Of a DNA stretch of 64,000 bases, positions 1 to 11,939 are shown piece by piece (position 1 is the stretch's first letter; the number at the start of each line of letters is the position of its first letter). The stretch is from Setophaga petechia (lineage: Eukaryota > Chordata > Aves > Passeriformes > Parulidae). The notes under the pieces were generated by a model that was not told the DNA's origin, ran no database searches, and saw only the letters and a list, made by a program, of their open reading frames with translations. The position numbers and the translations under genes were made by a program. The stretch lies in assembly GCA_024362935.1 (NCBI GenBank), contig JANCRA010000018.1, forward strand, positions 62,001-126,000, given 5' to 3'.

Positions 1-2884
1 ACTGGATCCTCTCCCTCCCTTCATCTCACAGGGAGGGATTTCACAGGGAGGATTCACATTTCAGCTGCTGGAAAGGTGCTTCCACAGCCACTCTCTCTGT
101 GCTGGATGGGAAAAACAGATCCCAAAAATCTCTTTAGCCTGGAGCCAGGCTCTGCTCCATGGGCCCAGCAGTAGAAGGAGAGGAAATGGGCAGAAATTTC
201 ACAGGGAATCCACCAGAACATGATAAAAAATATCTTTATTGTTTGGATGACTGGCACAGACTGACCAGAGAGGGTGTGGAGTGTCCCTCACTGGGATATT
301 CCAGACCCCTCTGATGCCTTGTGCAGGTTGCCCTGGAGCAGAGGCTGGACAGAGTCCCAGATTAAAGCAGGGATTTATCCAAAGCATCTCCTGCATGGAT
401 CCACCTTGGGCAGCACCAGAGCCCAACCAGGGCTGCAGCCAAGATGAACCCAAATGGCCCCAAAATGCACAAAGTGCACCCAAGATGAACCCAAATGGCC
501 CCAAAATGCACGAGCGCTGCCGGGGTCTGTCCCTGGGATCAGCTCTGCTCCATTTGCATCTTGCAGTTCATTGTCCCATTGCAGCTTTAGCCCAGGCAGT
601 CCCACCCTGCTTGTTTTTCTCTCTGCAGCCCACGGGGTTTGTGCTCGTGGGCTGAGATTTGGATCATTTGTCCTTGGTGCCCAGCTGGAGCAGGAATTGT
701 TTTGTCTCCCTGCTCTGTGCACAGAGCTCACCATCCCCTCATGTGAAGCTCAGCACTGCACACTAAAGCAGCACAGAATGTGAAACATAGAAAAGCTGAA
801 ACCTGAGGCATCACCTCTGGACACAACCCTGTGCCCTGTGCTCTGGGATGGCCCTGCTGGAGCGGGGAGGTGACACCAGTGACCGACCCACTGTGGGCCC
901 TTCCAGCCTGGCCCCTCCTGGGGTTCCCATCTGGAATCTGGGATATCTGGGATATGTGGAAGCTCATCTCACCCAGCTGGGGGGACTGGTGCAGCTGGGA
1001 GGGCTCCACTCTGGGGACCCCAGCCATGGCCAAGGCCCTCTGTGACATCCTGAGGGTGACGTCCTTGGCCACGGGGGGAAGGCCCAGCTTGGCTTTGTGT
1101 CACTTGGCTGCACCAGCCAAATTCTGAGTTACTGCAATAACTTTGTGTTTTGGGTGATCTCTCTTTGCTGGGGTGACTTGGGATGGACTTTTCCTGTGGG
1201 AGTGTCTGTGGGGTGACCAACTGTGGGGTGAGGGTGGTCCCTGTCCCTGCCATTGCCCCTGCTGAGCGCTGGGCTCCCTGCCCCGGGCTCTGGAGCCAAA
1301 CCTCAGCTTTTTACCTCCACATTGCCTCTGCTTTCCAGCCACCAACCCTTGCTTTTCTCAAACAGTGCTGAATTCTGCACTTGGGTGTCTGTCCCCTCAG
1401 TTTTAGGGGGCTGCCAAGGCCCAGCTGAGGCTCAGCTGGAGCCTGCACCAAGCGTTTGCTGGTTGCTTTAATCTCTTTAATCTTCCCTTGGCTCCCAGTT
1501 GCTTTTTGGGAGCTGAGTGCTCCTGTTGGAGCTCAGGCTTTCCTGGAGGGCTTTGGCAGCACGCTGATGTCTGTCTTTCTATAGAAAGAACATATCCAGA
1601 GGCACCTTTCCTTTCTCTTCCCACAGAAAATGCCGACTGCACGGCTCTTCTGCTGCTGCTGCCACACAGAAGTGACATATGTTTTTAGATGTTTTAATAG
1701 GAAGTAATATTTGTGTACAATAATGCCTAGCAGCATCTGAAATATCATCATATGTAATTCATACAGGAGGCATGAGTTGAGCTCTAAATATCTTCTTTTT
1801 TTTTTCTTTTTTTAAACTGAAATGGTCTTAGTTTAACTTCAAAATAAGCATTGAATTTCTCTGTGGCATTCTGGGTATTTTCTCGCTAAAGAAGTGTCTG
1901 TAATTTCTGATCTGTAATTAGAACCCAATTTAATAATTACATGTCCTGCAAGGAAATGTTTCTTGAGCAGGGCTTTGTTCTTATGCAGCTGCTGGGAGCA
2001 CAAAGATGGGGATTATAAGAAATAGTTCAGATGAAAACGAACTGGTGAGGGCAAAGTACCTTCAGAAGTGATCAGAGCTGCTGAAGGATGAGTGGAGTTG
2101 ATCAAATTCACTTTTTATCATATATAGTGTGGAGATGTACATCTCATAAGCATGCATGGCTTAAATCACTCTGGATGCAGAAAGATTAATTTCTGTGAGT
2201 GCTAATGACAAATTTTTATATGAAATTTAGCAGATCAAAGGCACTGTTTGAATGGCTTGTCTTTCCTCTGGGAAATTCCATCATAAAAAAAAAGCTAAAC
2301 TAAAAATTCCACAAGAGTTTTCCTAGGGTTTCCTTCCACAAAAACCTTTATCAAGCATATTATTAACTTAAGGCTAATTCAGAATCATTTTAGCCTTAAA
2401 CATGAATAATTTCAGACTGACCTGATGACAGGTTCAAATTCTTTCCTAAACTATGAAGCTTAGCTAAAGGATCATATACTCATTTCATTAACTTCTTCTT
2501 CCAGGCAATATTGTACCTTGGAAATGACTTAATTAGTTGAAATTCATGGCAAAGGTATTTTGGAAAGCTGCCTGGACCAGGAGATGTGTGTAATACAGAT
2601 CTGTATTTCTAGTTTGTGCTGGATGAATTGATCACATAAAAAGGTTTATTTCTTGGGAAGATCTTCAGGAAATGCTGTGAAGTTTAAAATCTATGGAAAT
2701 GGCCAATTTCCATAATTGTTGGAGACAATTGCAGAGCTGATTCTGGGTCTCCCTCTGAGCTCTGCTCCCCTGCTGTGCTGTAGTGTTGATAAAAGGGGAT
2801 GGATGACTTTGGGCTCAGGTGATTGGGAAAGGGCAAATCATTTCCATTAAGAAATTCAGCTGGGTTAATTTTTTAGCTTAATTA
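1..2884. other. Unique non-coding sequence, no gene seen
   Basis: I see no gene here. The first 1.6 kb is fairly GC-rich and carries only short chance open frames. From about 1.7 to 2.7 kb the sequence becomes AT-rich, without recognisable repeats, and has the look of single-copy intergenic or intronic DNA. A run of T lies near 1797-1813. Nothing identifies a neighbouring gene. Confidence 0.6.
441..511. repeat. Two-copy 41-bp tandem duplication
   Basis: A 30-base segment beginning aagatgaacccaaatggccc occurs at 441-470 and again, identical, at 482-511. The period is 41 bp. It is a small local duplication with no further copies nearby. Confidence 0.9.
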
Positions 2885-3150
2885 TAGAGTCATTAAGGTT
2901 GGAAAAGCTTTCCAAGACCATTGAGGCCAAGATTCCCACCTTGTCCCCAGCCCAGAGCTCTGAGTGCCACCTCCAGGAATTCATTGGGCACCTCCAGGGA
3001 TGGGCACTCCAAACCTCTCTGGGCAGCCCCTGCCAATGCCTGAGCACCCTTTCCATGGAGAAATTCCTGCTGGTGTTCAACCTGAGCCTCCCCTGGCACA
3101 GCTGGTGGCTCTGTCCCCTTATGCTGCCAGCTGGTCACTGATTTCCTCCA
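2885..3150 (-). mobile_element. CR1 LINE 3'-end fragment
   Basis: Read on the plus strand this begins close to the CR1 3' tail (tagagtcattaaggttggaa) and runs back through the familiar blocks cacctccagggatgggcact, ccaaacctctctgggcagcc and ttccatggagaaattcctgc. The element therefore lies on the minus strand. It is 5'-truncated, as nearly all avian CR1 copies are, and has no reverse-transcriptase coding region. Short open frames across it are non-functional. Confidence 0.88.
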
Positions 3151-6100
3151 TGAACCATTTTCAGTGTCATTCATCATCTGAGTGGTGACAGAACGTGTGG
3201 TCACAGCTGGCCCAGGCAGGTGGCAGAGCTGCAGGCAGATGTTTGCAGCTGCAGAGCACAGCTGGACACGGCCCCACGTGTGCCTGGGTAAGAAATGAGC
3301 TTAACAGAGGCTTTCCAGGTATGCAGAGAAGTGTGCTGGAAACTCTCTTGAAGGACTTGTGCTTAAATGTGGTCTGAAATATTAATGTGACCTCCTTCTC
3401 AGGCCAGGGGAGCTTCTCTAGCACTTCCATATGTTGGAGACCCTGGGGACACTGGGAGGCTCAGGCTGGCTCTGGATGAACATGACAGTGCTGAGATGTT
3501 TGACCTCCAGCACCAAGATGAGTCCAGGCTCTGGCACTTTGCTCCTTCATAATTTCTTCCTCATTTTTCCAGAAGGAAATGGGAACATGGACACTCAGGT
3601 TTGGGTTTTTGCCTCCTATCATGGGCTGAGGAGTCAAACCCCACTGATTGTTTTTTTTAGGCTGCTTCTGTACCTGTTCTACTCTTCAAAATATTAAATT
3701 GACCTTGCTTGGAATGAAAAGAACAGCCCAAGCTGATAAATCCAAGAGGATGTTCCTGTGTCCTCCATCATTAAAGATGGATGTGCTCAGTCAGAATCTC
3801 CTTGGCATCAGAATGTGTTATTGGGCCTCTCCTTGGACTTCCAGGGATTGTGGGCTCGTGGCATGCTGCCAATCCAGGTCTTCCTGCAGAGATTCCTTCC
3901 ATTTCACAGACACACCCCCCACCTCCAGCACTTTTTGGCATTTTCCTGGTGCTTTCCATGGCAAAGGGCTGAGTGAGCCTGGTGTTCTGTCCAGCAGTGT
4001 AGGGGATCATCTGCTGAACTTGGGATCTTGGCAAAAAGGGGTGGCTGGTGTGACTTCATGGGGGTGTCCATGGTGGCTTCTGCAGGTCTGACCTTGGAGA
4101 ACTCACTGTGACACTTGGGGCTGCTCTTGGTATGGATTGAACCCCACCAGCCCCTCCTTGTCCAAATAAACCGAGTCTGAAGTGCTTTAGATGTAGTTTG
4201 TCACCTCCAGTGTGGTTTTGAAGCACATTTCATTTAGTTGGAGCCACCTTGGGAAAATTCCAACTTTTTCCCAACCCCAAAACAGAGTTGCAGGTGGGTT
4301 GTGAGGACAGGAATTTGTCACATCAGGCACCTGCACCACCAGCACGTGGTGGCATTTTCATGGCACTGCAGGAAAATCCTGAGGGATTCGGAGGAGGAAT
4401 CTCCTCCTCCCTGCTGACAGCCAAATTGCAGAGTGCCGTGGCTAATTGCACACTCCAAGTGTCTCCAACATTGCAATTCCATGTAAAAAATTGCCATCCC
4501 TGCCCTGGGAACATCACCAAGCCATGCTCAGCAGTCAGGGTATTTTATACCTCTCACTGAACAAAAAGAGTGGCTTGTCCCCAAAAAGATGATGAATATG
4601 GAGTGCTACAACAGAGTGTTTTGGTCCTGTGAGAAGATTGATGGATTTGGGCAATGCTGGTTTTTTTTTTTTCTCCCCCTACAACCAAGTTCTATTCAAA
4701 ATCCTCCCATTCAGCACCTCCCGAGAATTAATTGAGCTGCTTTCTGTGCCTTGGACTGATTTGCATATTTCAGCCTCCCCTTTCTAAAGCCATTTAAAAA
4801 CCCAGTCACTCTGGGAATCACAACATCCAAAGGCTGGGAAACCACCAGGTAAACACTCCAGTGTTATTCCATGGAAATATTTCATTTTATTGTAATTGAG
4901 CAAGAATTAAGATAATTTTTTATGGTGACATATGGCAATTGCCACTCAAAACGTTTCTGAGAGACTTCTGAGTTGTTTATACCATTGCTGGAAGTGTTGT
5001 AAAAACAATGTGAAATTCCTCAGGAGTTGGATTATTTGTTTCTATCCAGGGGATAATTTCCTGCAGCAGAAGTAAACTATTAAATTAATCACGCCATATT
5101 TAAAGGGCAGCATTTGCATTGGTCTCACCAATGAATCATAACCAACAATTTCCTTTTTATAGCTGAAAGAAGAACGCACAAAATATTAGGAAATGATCCA
5201 TAAACAGCTCTCTCCTACAAATGACAACAGTACATTGGAAATTTTCATTTAAGAGAACAAAAAACAAATCCCAGCTTGGTGAAGACCCTTGGAAAAGTCC
5301 TGGAACTTGTTGCCTTTTGTGAGTAAATTTTCTTTCCTGTTTGCAATTTCCTTTTAGGAATGGAAAGGAAATTTCCATCTGGTGTGGTGTCCCAAACTGT
5401 GGCTTGGGTTTAGTGGGTTTTTTGTGGCATTTGGGTTGTTTTTAATGAATTCAGCACTTGTGTCTTTTGGGGAAATCTGGTTATTTTAGCATTAGAAAGA
5501 ATTAATTTGTGGGATTCTTTCCCAAGTAGTCAGGTGAGAATGGCTATGAACATTAGCCACATCAATTACAGCTGAAGGATTCTTTGCCCAGCGGGCTCAG
5601 ACCACGAACTCCTTAAATTCTGCCATAAATTCTGAGGTTGCCATGAATTATTGCAGTTATTTTCGTGAGCTGGTGTTGGCAGCAACGTGAGAAATGTTCT
5701 GGTTCTCCCAGTGACTCACTCCTGGCCTCAAGCAAAGCACTTAAAGTGTCCATGGCTCACCTGAAAAAGGGACAGCAGCGACTCTCTCTGAGGTGGAACT
5801 GGTGCCAGCCCTCCTGAATCAATGTCTGAGAGATGCCTCAAGTCCCCAAAATAAAAGCTACCTTCAACAACTCACCATTGCCAGGGAAAAATCACAATTC
5901 CTCACAGCTGATGCAAAAGGAGTTTGAGGTACTGCAGTCACCTTCTGTTAAATGCAGAGAATTCCCAGCTTTCCTAAAAAATTGAAGGGGTAATTGATTT
6001 TTTTTTTTTTTTTTTTGGGAGTTAATGCTGGAATCAAAGGAAGCTGACAGCCTGAATTTGTTATATCAGAGACAGATTCCAGCTCTGAAGTCACTCAGTG

Positions 6101-6867
6101 TCACCTTTGGGAGGCTGGCAGAAATGATGGCTTCTGGTGACAAATCTTTGCGTGCTCCTGCTCATGGAAGTGCTGCTTTTGGTGAGCACAGCTGCCCAAA
6201 CTCCCTCTCCAAAGCCCCTGAGGGTCACTTGTCCCCCCTGAAGGTGGAGGGGCTCTGGTGAACATCCCCAAGTGTTCCAAGGGATGCAGCAGGAGGAAGG
6301 GAATTCCCCCTGGGATGGAGGGAATGGGGCAGGGATGGTGCTGAGGAGGAGATTTCTGAGCAGAGCCATCAATCCTCCTGCTCCTGCCTGGTTCCTTTGG
6401 CAGAAAATCAGATTGTTTGGGGTTCAGATTAATCAGATCTTGGCTGTCTCCTGGCTGGCTGCTTCTGTAGGGGTGTGGCAGTGGAGAAGCTCTTTCCAAA
6501 GGTGTCCAAGCCTTTTGTGGCTTCCCAAATCAGTGTTGTGCAGTTTTGTACCAGTTCCCAAACAACATTTAAGTCCAGGTTTCAATATTCTGGGTTTTTT
6601 TTATTGTTTCTGGTTTCTTTTGGGGGTTTTCTTGTGTTTGTTTTGTTCCATGCACCTCCTGGGGAAGGTGAAGAGTGATTATGGCACAACCAGATTGACG
6701 CCAATGGCACCAAAACCCAGTTCAACTCTCAACCTTCCTCCTTCAAAAAAAAAAGATCTAAAAAATCAGGCTAAGATTTTCTGTGGATGATCTCCAGCAC
6801 CAGTTAAAGAACTGAACTCTTAAAAGCAAAATACGGGGAGAATAATACAATCCTCTTTTTGCTGAGT
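3151..6867. other. Unique non-coding sequence, no gene seen
   Basis: There is no gene and no repeat family that I can name. It is single-copy-looking DNA, AT-rich from about 4.8 to 6.0 kb. A T homopolymer lies at about 5999-6016 and a shorter one near 4661. Open frames of 60-170 codons here lack splice sites or protein-like composition that would support them. Confidence 0.55.
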
Positions 6868-7300
6868 GAGAGAATTACAGAGTGGTTTGGGTTGGGAGAG
6901 ACGTTCAAGATCATCTTATTCCAGATCCCTGGACACCTTCCACTATCCCAGGTTGCTCCAAGCCTCATCCAACCTGGCCCTGGAGACTTCCAGGGGCAGC
7001 CACAGCTGCTCTGGGCACCCTGTGCCAGGAATTGTTCACAGGGAACAATTCCCAATCTCCCACCCATCCCTGCCCTCTGGCACTGGCAGCCATTCCCTGT
7101 GTCCTGTCCCTCCATCCTTGTCCCCAGTCCCTCTCCAGCTCTCCTGGAGCCCCTCCAGGCCCTGCCAGGGCTCTGAGCTCTCCCTGGAGCCTTTTCTCCC
7201 CCTGGCTGATCAATCCCAGCTCTCCACAGGCTGGGTGCTGTCAGTCATTGCTCATTCCCACAGGACACCAAGGTCTGTTCCCACCACAGGCACTTTCAGA
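6868..7300 (-). mobile_element. CR1 LINE 3'-end fragment, about 430 bp
   Basis: The plus strand starts at agagtggtttgggttgggag and continues through caccttccactatcccaggt, tgctccaagcctcatccaac, then gggcaccctgtgccaggaat. This is the standard order of blocks of an avian CR1 3' region in reverse orientation. It is one of the longest CR1 pieces in the window. It overlaps several open frames of 80-180 codons on both strands, none of which should be read as genes. Confidence 0.88.
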
Positions 7301-9847
7301 TGTTCATCCCAATATTCTTACCCTCCTGTAGGATTTGTTAATAATCCTTTGAAAAGGAATATTGCACCTTCCCACAGAAAACCAGGAAAGACCAAGAGAT
7401 AAGGCCTAAAATGCACTGAACAGCATTTCCTGAAGTGCTGCTTTCCGTTCCAGGGTAGCTGGGAGAGCTTTCCCAGATCCAGGCAGAACAGAGATGCTCT
7501 CCCAGGCAGGAGAGCTGAGACTCCCCATTGGAAATTCCTGGGCAGTGTTAACCCAGCTCATGAACTCTCCGTGTCTCTTCCAATAAAACATGAAAACCAC
7601 CCCAGATTGTGTTAAATCCCTGCCTTGGGCTGAGAGCAGCCCCTGATTTCAGAAACCCTTGGTCAGGATCATCCATGCCCAGAGAGCATCTGAGGAGGAA
7701 AATTGTATTAATGGTAAAACTAAAATTAAAAAAATTTAGAATATAAAGCACTGCATTACCCCCCCTCCCCTCATCCCCCAGATTTATATTTTTGAATTTT
7801 TTTGCTTTTACCCTCCTTACCTTTCCTTCCAACTTTCTGCAAATCCTTTTGGCTTTTTAATTATGCTCCAAATCCCTCCAACTGCATCAGCAAAAAGTGG
7901 CCTTTGGTGTTTGCCTCTTGTGGAGCTGGGGAGAAGCCAGATCCTGTCACTTGTGGAAGTAACACTCCTGGCAGAGCTTAAGACAGAATCCTGAAATATT
8001 GAATAATTGACATTCTTGGTTGAAAATGGAGATTTTTTGTCGATAGGAGGTGGCTGCTCTGTTTGATGATTGTGGAGTGTCTGAGCAGGGAACAAATCCA
8101 TGTCTGGGGCTCTGCTGCAGATGGAAGGTGGGATGCACACCTGGAAGGCAGGGATTGTGTTCAGCAAAGGGGAAAGGGACAGCAAAACTTGGCTGAAATT
8201 GGAAATTAGAGCGTTATTTAAATGTTTTCATAGGTATAAAATTGGTTTAGTGGATAAAAACATTATGGGAAGCAATGGAAGGGGACAGTGAGAGCTGGGT
8301 GATGAGCACAGGGAGGGATTGAAAGGAATAAAACAGAATTTGTTTTATTACACTTCTTTGTGGTGGGTGAGTATTTGTAATGGAAATTACTTAAATTTGG
8401 ATTAATTACATATTACATTAATTTTGCATAAAATATATCTCAGCCTGCTAAGGAAACATTGTTCATGTAAAAATCTGAATGTCATTTGACTGGAAATGCT
8501 GATTAATTTGTTTGGTCCAACCCCATTTCTCTACAAACAGCTAATTTGGATTCTCAATCCATATTTCTTTCTGTTTAATTTCATATATCATAGGAAAAGC
8601 CATTTTTATTGCAGATGACTTCCTGGTATTTGGATTCTTTTAGTTCAAAAATGTATTTTTATATTTCAGATGTTGATCAATCACACCCCACTCCTGAGCA
8701 GAAAAGCAGAATTTAAAAGGAATTTTCAGGTGATTTTTTGCCTACTTAGAGAATGCATGGAGCTATTTAACTGGGAGTCAAATAGACGAGCTGAATAATT
8801 AATAAAGTCAGTTTTTCCTGGCCAACTTTCTTAAGGAACTGCCTGCAAAACTTTGCCTTTGAGGGCTGACTTTGTCTTTCAGAGAGAAGTTGTTTATTGA
8901 GCCCTTTTCAAGCTGCTGTCGGTACCTTTGACACAAACAGGGCTGGATTGATCCAGCCAGCCCAGGGCTGATCTAAATTCACCTGAAACCCCACTGAATG
9001 AACAGAATGTCCACGTTGTGACACCAGATTCCCATGGAAAAACTGGAATTGTCTCTGGATTTTATCAGCCCCATAAAAAGGCACCACAAGCAGAAAGTGG
9101 CTGGGTGTGAGTTGGGGGGACTCAATCGCCGCTGGTTGGAATTATTGGGACAGGTTTTGTGTAAAGCCTGCCCCTCCCAAACACTTCAAATCACTCTTTT
9201 TTTACAAAATATGATTTTTAATCTTGCAGGGCAGATTGTCCCTCTGAGCATCCCTCCAATCCTCCCTCCCAGCATCCCTAAAATCCCACAGACTGAGGGT
9301 GATATGACACCGAGTATCCTGGAGTGGCTCGAAGGGATTGAAAAGCAAACATCAGCTTAAATAGCAGCTCTGAGCAATAAATTGATTTCCAAAGGGACAA
9401 AATAGATCTTTTTTAATACAATCTCAGGCTCCTTGTTTGGTATTTCAACCCATTTTCCAATAATTGAAAAATCAAACTTGAGGGGATTCACTCTCATGTG
9501 CGCAGGAGGTTTCACGCAGCCCAGCTGGCTTGGGCTCATTCCTGGGCTCCAGATTTTGCCCCAGCTGGGGAGGAAATCCTTCACAATCCTTTCTGATTGC
9601 CAAAAACGATGAGACAAAGTCCTGACAGAGTAGCCCAGGGAAAATAACAGCAGTGCAGCTCAAACTGGGAGACAAGGCTGGAAAAGGAACACAGGGACGG
9701 CGTGGAGTTTCTTACAAGACCATAAACCAAAAATATTTAGTGCCCCCCACACCTGGAGGCTTAAAATGCTTTGGCAGAGAAATAGGAGCAGATTTGATCA
9801 AAAGTCTGAGAGGTGAGAAGTGGCAAAAGACAAACTGGGAAATCACA
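7301..9847. other. Unique AT-rich sequence, no gene seen
   Basis: No gene or repeat was recognised. The part from about 8340 to 8800 is AT-rich with TAATTA, ATTAAT and TTTGCATA-like words and no simple repeats. That texture is seen in conserved non-coding elements, though conservation cannot be tested here. Confidence 0.5.
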
Positions 9848-9990
9848 GGGTGATTTTGGTTGGAAAGGCCCTCCAGGACCATGGAGTCCAAGCTGTGCCC
9901 AATCCCCACCTTGTCACCCTGCCCAGTCCAGTCACTCCTTGGACACCTCCAGGGATGGGAACTCCAAACCTCTCTAGGCAATCCTTGAAG
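9848..9990 (-). mobile_element. CR1 LINE 3'-end fragment
   Basis: The plus strand reads tgattttggttggaaaggcc, then accatggagtccaagctgtg, then cacctccagggatgggaact and ccaaacctctctaggcaatc. This is a short, reversed CR1 3' end. It resembles the 2.9-kb copy in the region around the cacctccaggga block. Confidence 0.85.
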
Positions 9991-11073
9991 GAGAAAAAAA
10001 ACCCCAATTAAACAGCTTAGAAAACAACAAAACCCCTTGAAGTGTGGAAGTGAGCAGATGGCATGAATTCCTTGTGTCCTGTCTTTTCTGCAGGGAACCT
10101 TTCTCACCTGAGACCTCTTCATGGTGTCCTCACTTTTCTGTCACCTGTCCCCTCCAGATCTGCTAGATGAGCAGTGGCCCTTAATTTCAGCTTTTTTCTT
10201 ATGTAGCAAAGGGGAAAGGCAAAGAAAAGCCTGGGGAAGCTCCAAAGTGACCTGGAAACATGTACAGGAACATTTCCAGAGGAGAACTCACCTCCCAAAT
10301 TCCGTGTGTCAATTCCCCACTCTGCTTTCCCTCTTTACCTCACAAACTGCATTTCCCATTAGTCGTGTTTCTCTTTGGAAAAGCTTTGGAACAGGCAGAG
10401 AAAAGCCTCTTTTCCCTGTTTGCTCCCAAACCAAGGCAGTTTGAGGAGACAGACGGGGATTCAATTCAGCCAGCTCAGCTCGTGCAGCAGAGATGTCAAA
10501 GCACGGAGCTCGTTTGTCATCAGCCTTCATTGGGGAAAGTTTGCTCTCAAAAACCACTGAAGAAAACAACCTTGCTTGTATAACAAGCCTCGTTGGCTGC
10601 TGGATTTTCCAGCAGATGCCTCCTTTCCTCAGATCAAATAGTTGAAATATCATCCCTCGCCAGGTAAAGGGAAAAAAAAACCTTCATTGTCTGCATCTTT
10701 TTCAAATCCAGCTGAAAAGCGCTTCGGGTTCTGTGTGGGCTTTTTTTCCCCTGTGTTTTCAGATCACTGCCTGTGCTGTTCTGGCACTCCCAGCATCAGT
10801 GATAACAAGCAGGTCGAGATAAGACATCCAAATTTCTTTTTGCTGGGAGTTACGAGTTGGTAGAGCTGCAGTGCTCCCAGGATGTTCGCTGGTACATATT
10901 AATTTAGGGAGTGTTTTTATTTATTTATTTGTCTTTATGGGAGTGTATTTATTTTTAAAAAAAGAAAAAGCTTTCAGGGAGGATTTCTAAAAAATAACCC
11001 AGTTTTGTGCCTTTTGCAGTGATTTGACAGTTTTGGACTGCTGTATTTATACAGTTGATTCATGACCATTTAT
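9991..11073. other. Unique sequence, no gene seen
   Basis: No gene or repeat was recognised. Open frames of about 60-114 codons overlap in several frames around 10.1-10.7 kb, as expected by chance in sequence with few stops. Around 10916-10960 there is AT-rich simple sequence (atttatttatttgtctttat). Confidence 0.5.
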
Positions 11074-11138
11074 GAGGTTGGACTTGATGATTTCTGAGGT
11101 CTTTTCCAGCCTAAATAACTCTGTGATTTTGAGATCTG
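11074..11138 (+). mobile_element. Short CR1 3' terminus
   Basis: The segment reads gaggttggacttgatgattt, then ctgaggtcttttccagccta and aataactctgtgatt. This is the last 60-odd bases of a CR1 in sense orientation, ending at a degraded tail. Only the terminus is recognisable. Confidence 0.75.
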
Positions 11139-11778
11139 TGGGGTTTTTGCTAAGTAAAGGAACTCCAGCTCTTAAATCCCATCCTTCATTTCCTGTGTTT
11201 TAATTACCTGTGACCTGGAGTGATTCAGTGTCACTTAAGAGAGAAAAGGTGCTTTATCAATAAATCATTTTCCTCCCTAGAGTCCCAAAACTTTGGTTTC
11301 ACATCCTATTATCAACACAGGGTCGTGCTGTCCAACAGACTTTTAAGGCACCCTGAATTCTGTGTGTTGTTATTATAAAGATAATGAAGTGCAGCTCTTT
11401 CAGCTAATATTGTTTGCAGAGGGTCACTCCAGTAAATTATTGGGGAATAAATTTTTAAGGTGAAACACAACCCAAGGAGATTTCATTTGTCTCACTGAAG
11501 CCTGTTTGAGGGTGTTATCTCCACAGGTTCATTGGAAAAGGAGGAGTTGTGGTTGCACCTGGGGGATGATGGTTGTGCTCTCCAAGCCCTGACCCAGGAA
11601 CTGGGCTGAGCTCTGGATTTGGGAAGAGTCAGACAGGTAAGGTGAGTGAAACTAAAGCTAAAGGAGTGTGGACATGAAGGTGCAAGGAAAATCCAGCCCT
11701 CAAGGAATGAGGTATTAGCATGGATGGAGGTTGTTTTTGCTGAAAGCCAAACCTGGTTTCAGCAAAAACCTGATTTTC

Positions 11779-11939
11779 ATGGATCACACCTGAGGATTTG
11801 GTTTGGTTTTTTAATATTAGAAAAAAATTAATTATTTGAGGATGAAAACCTCAGGTTTGAAAGGTTTTCATCCTCAAATAATTAATTTTTTTCTAATATT
11901 AAAAAACCAAACCAATCCAAATCCTCTGGTGTGACCCAT
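11779..11939. repeat. Large inverted repeat (hairpin), 51-nt perfect stem
   Basis: The arms at 11800-11850 and 11863-11913 are exact reverse complements over 51 nt, separated by a 12-nt loop. Outside the perfect core the pairing continues with one short insertion, to about 11779 on the left and 11939 on the right (atggatcacacctgaggatt against its complement). The arms are AT-rich. No terminal TA duplication or transposase is visible, so I call it a foldback or inverted duplication and do not assign it to a named DNA transposon. Confidence 0.95.
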
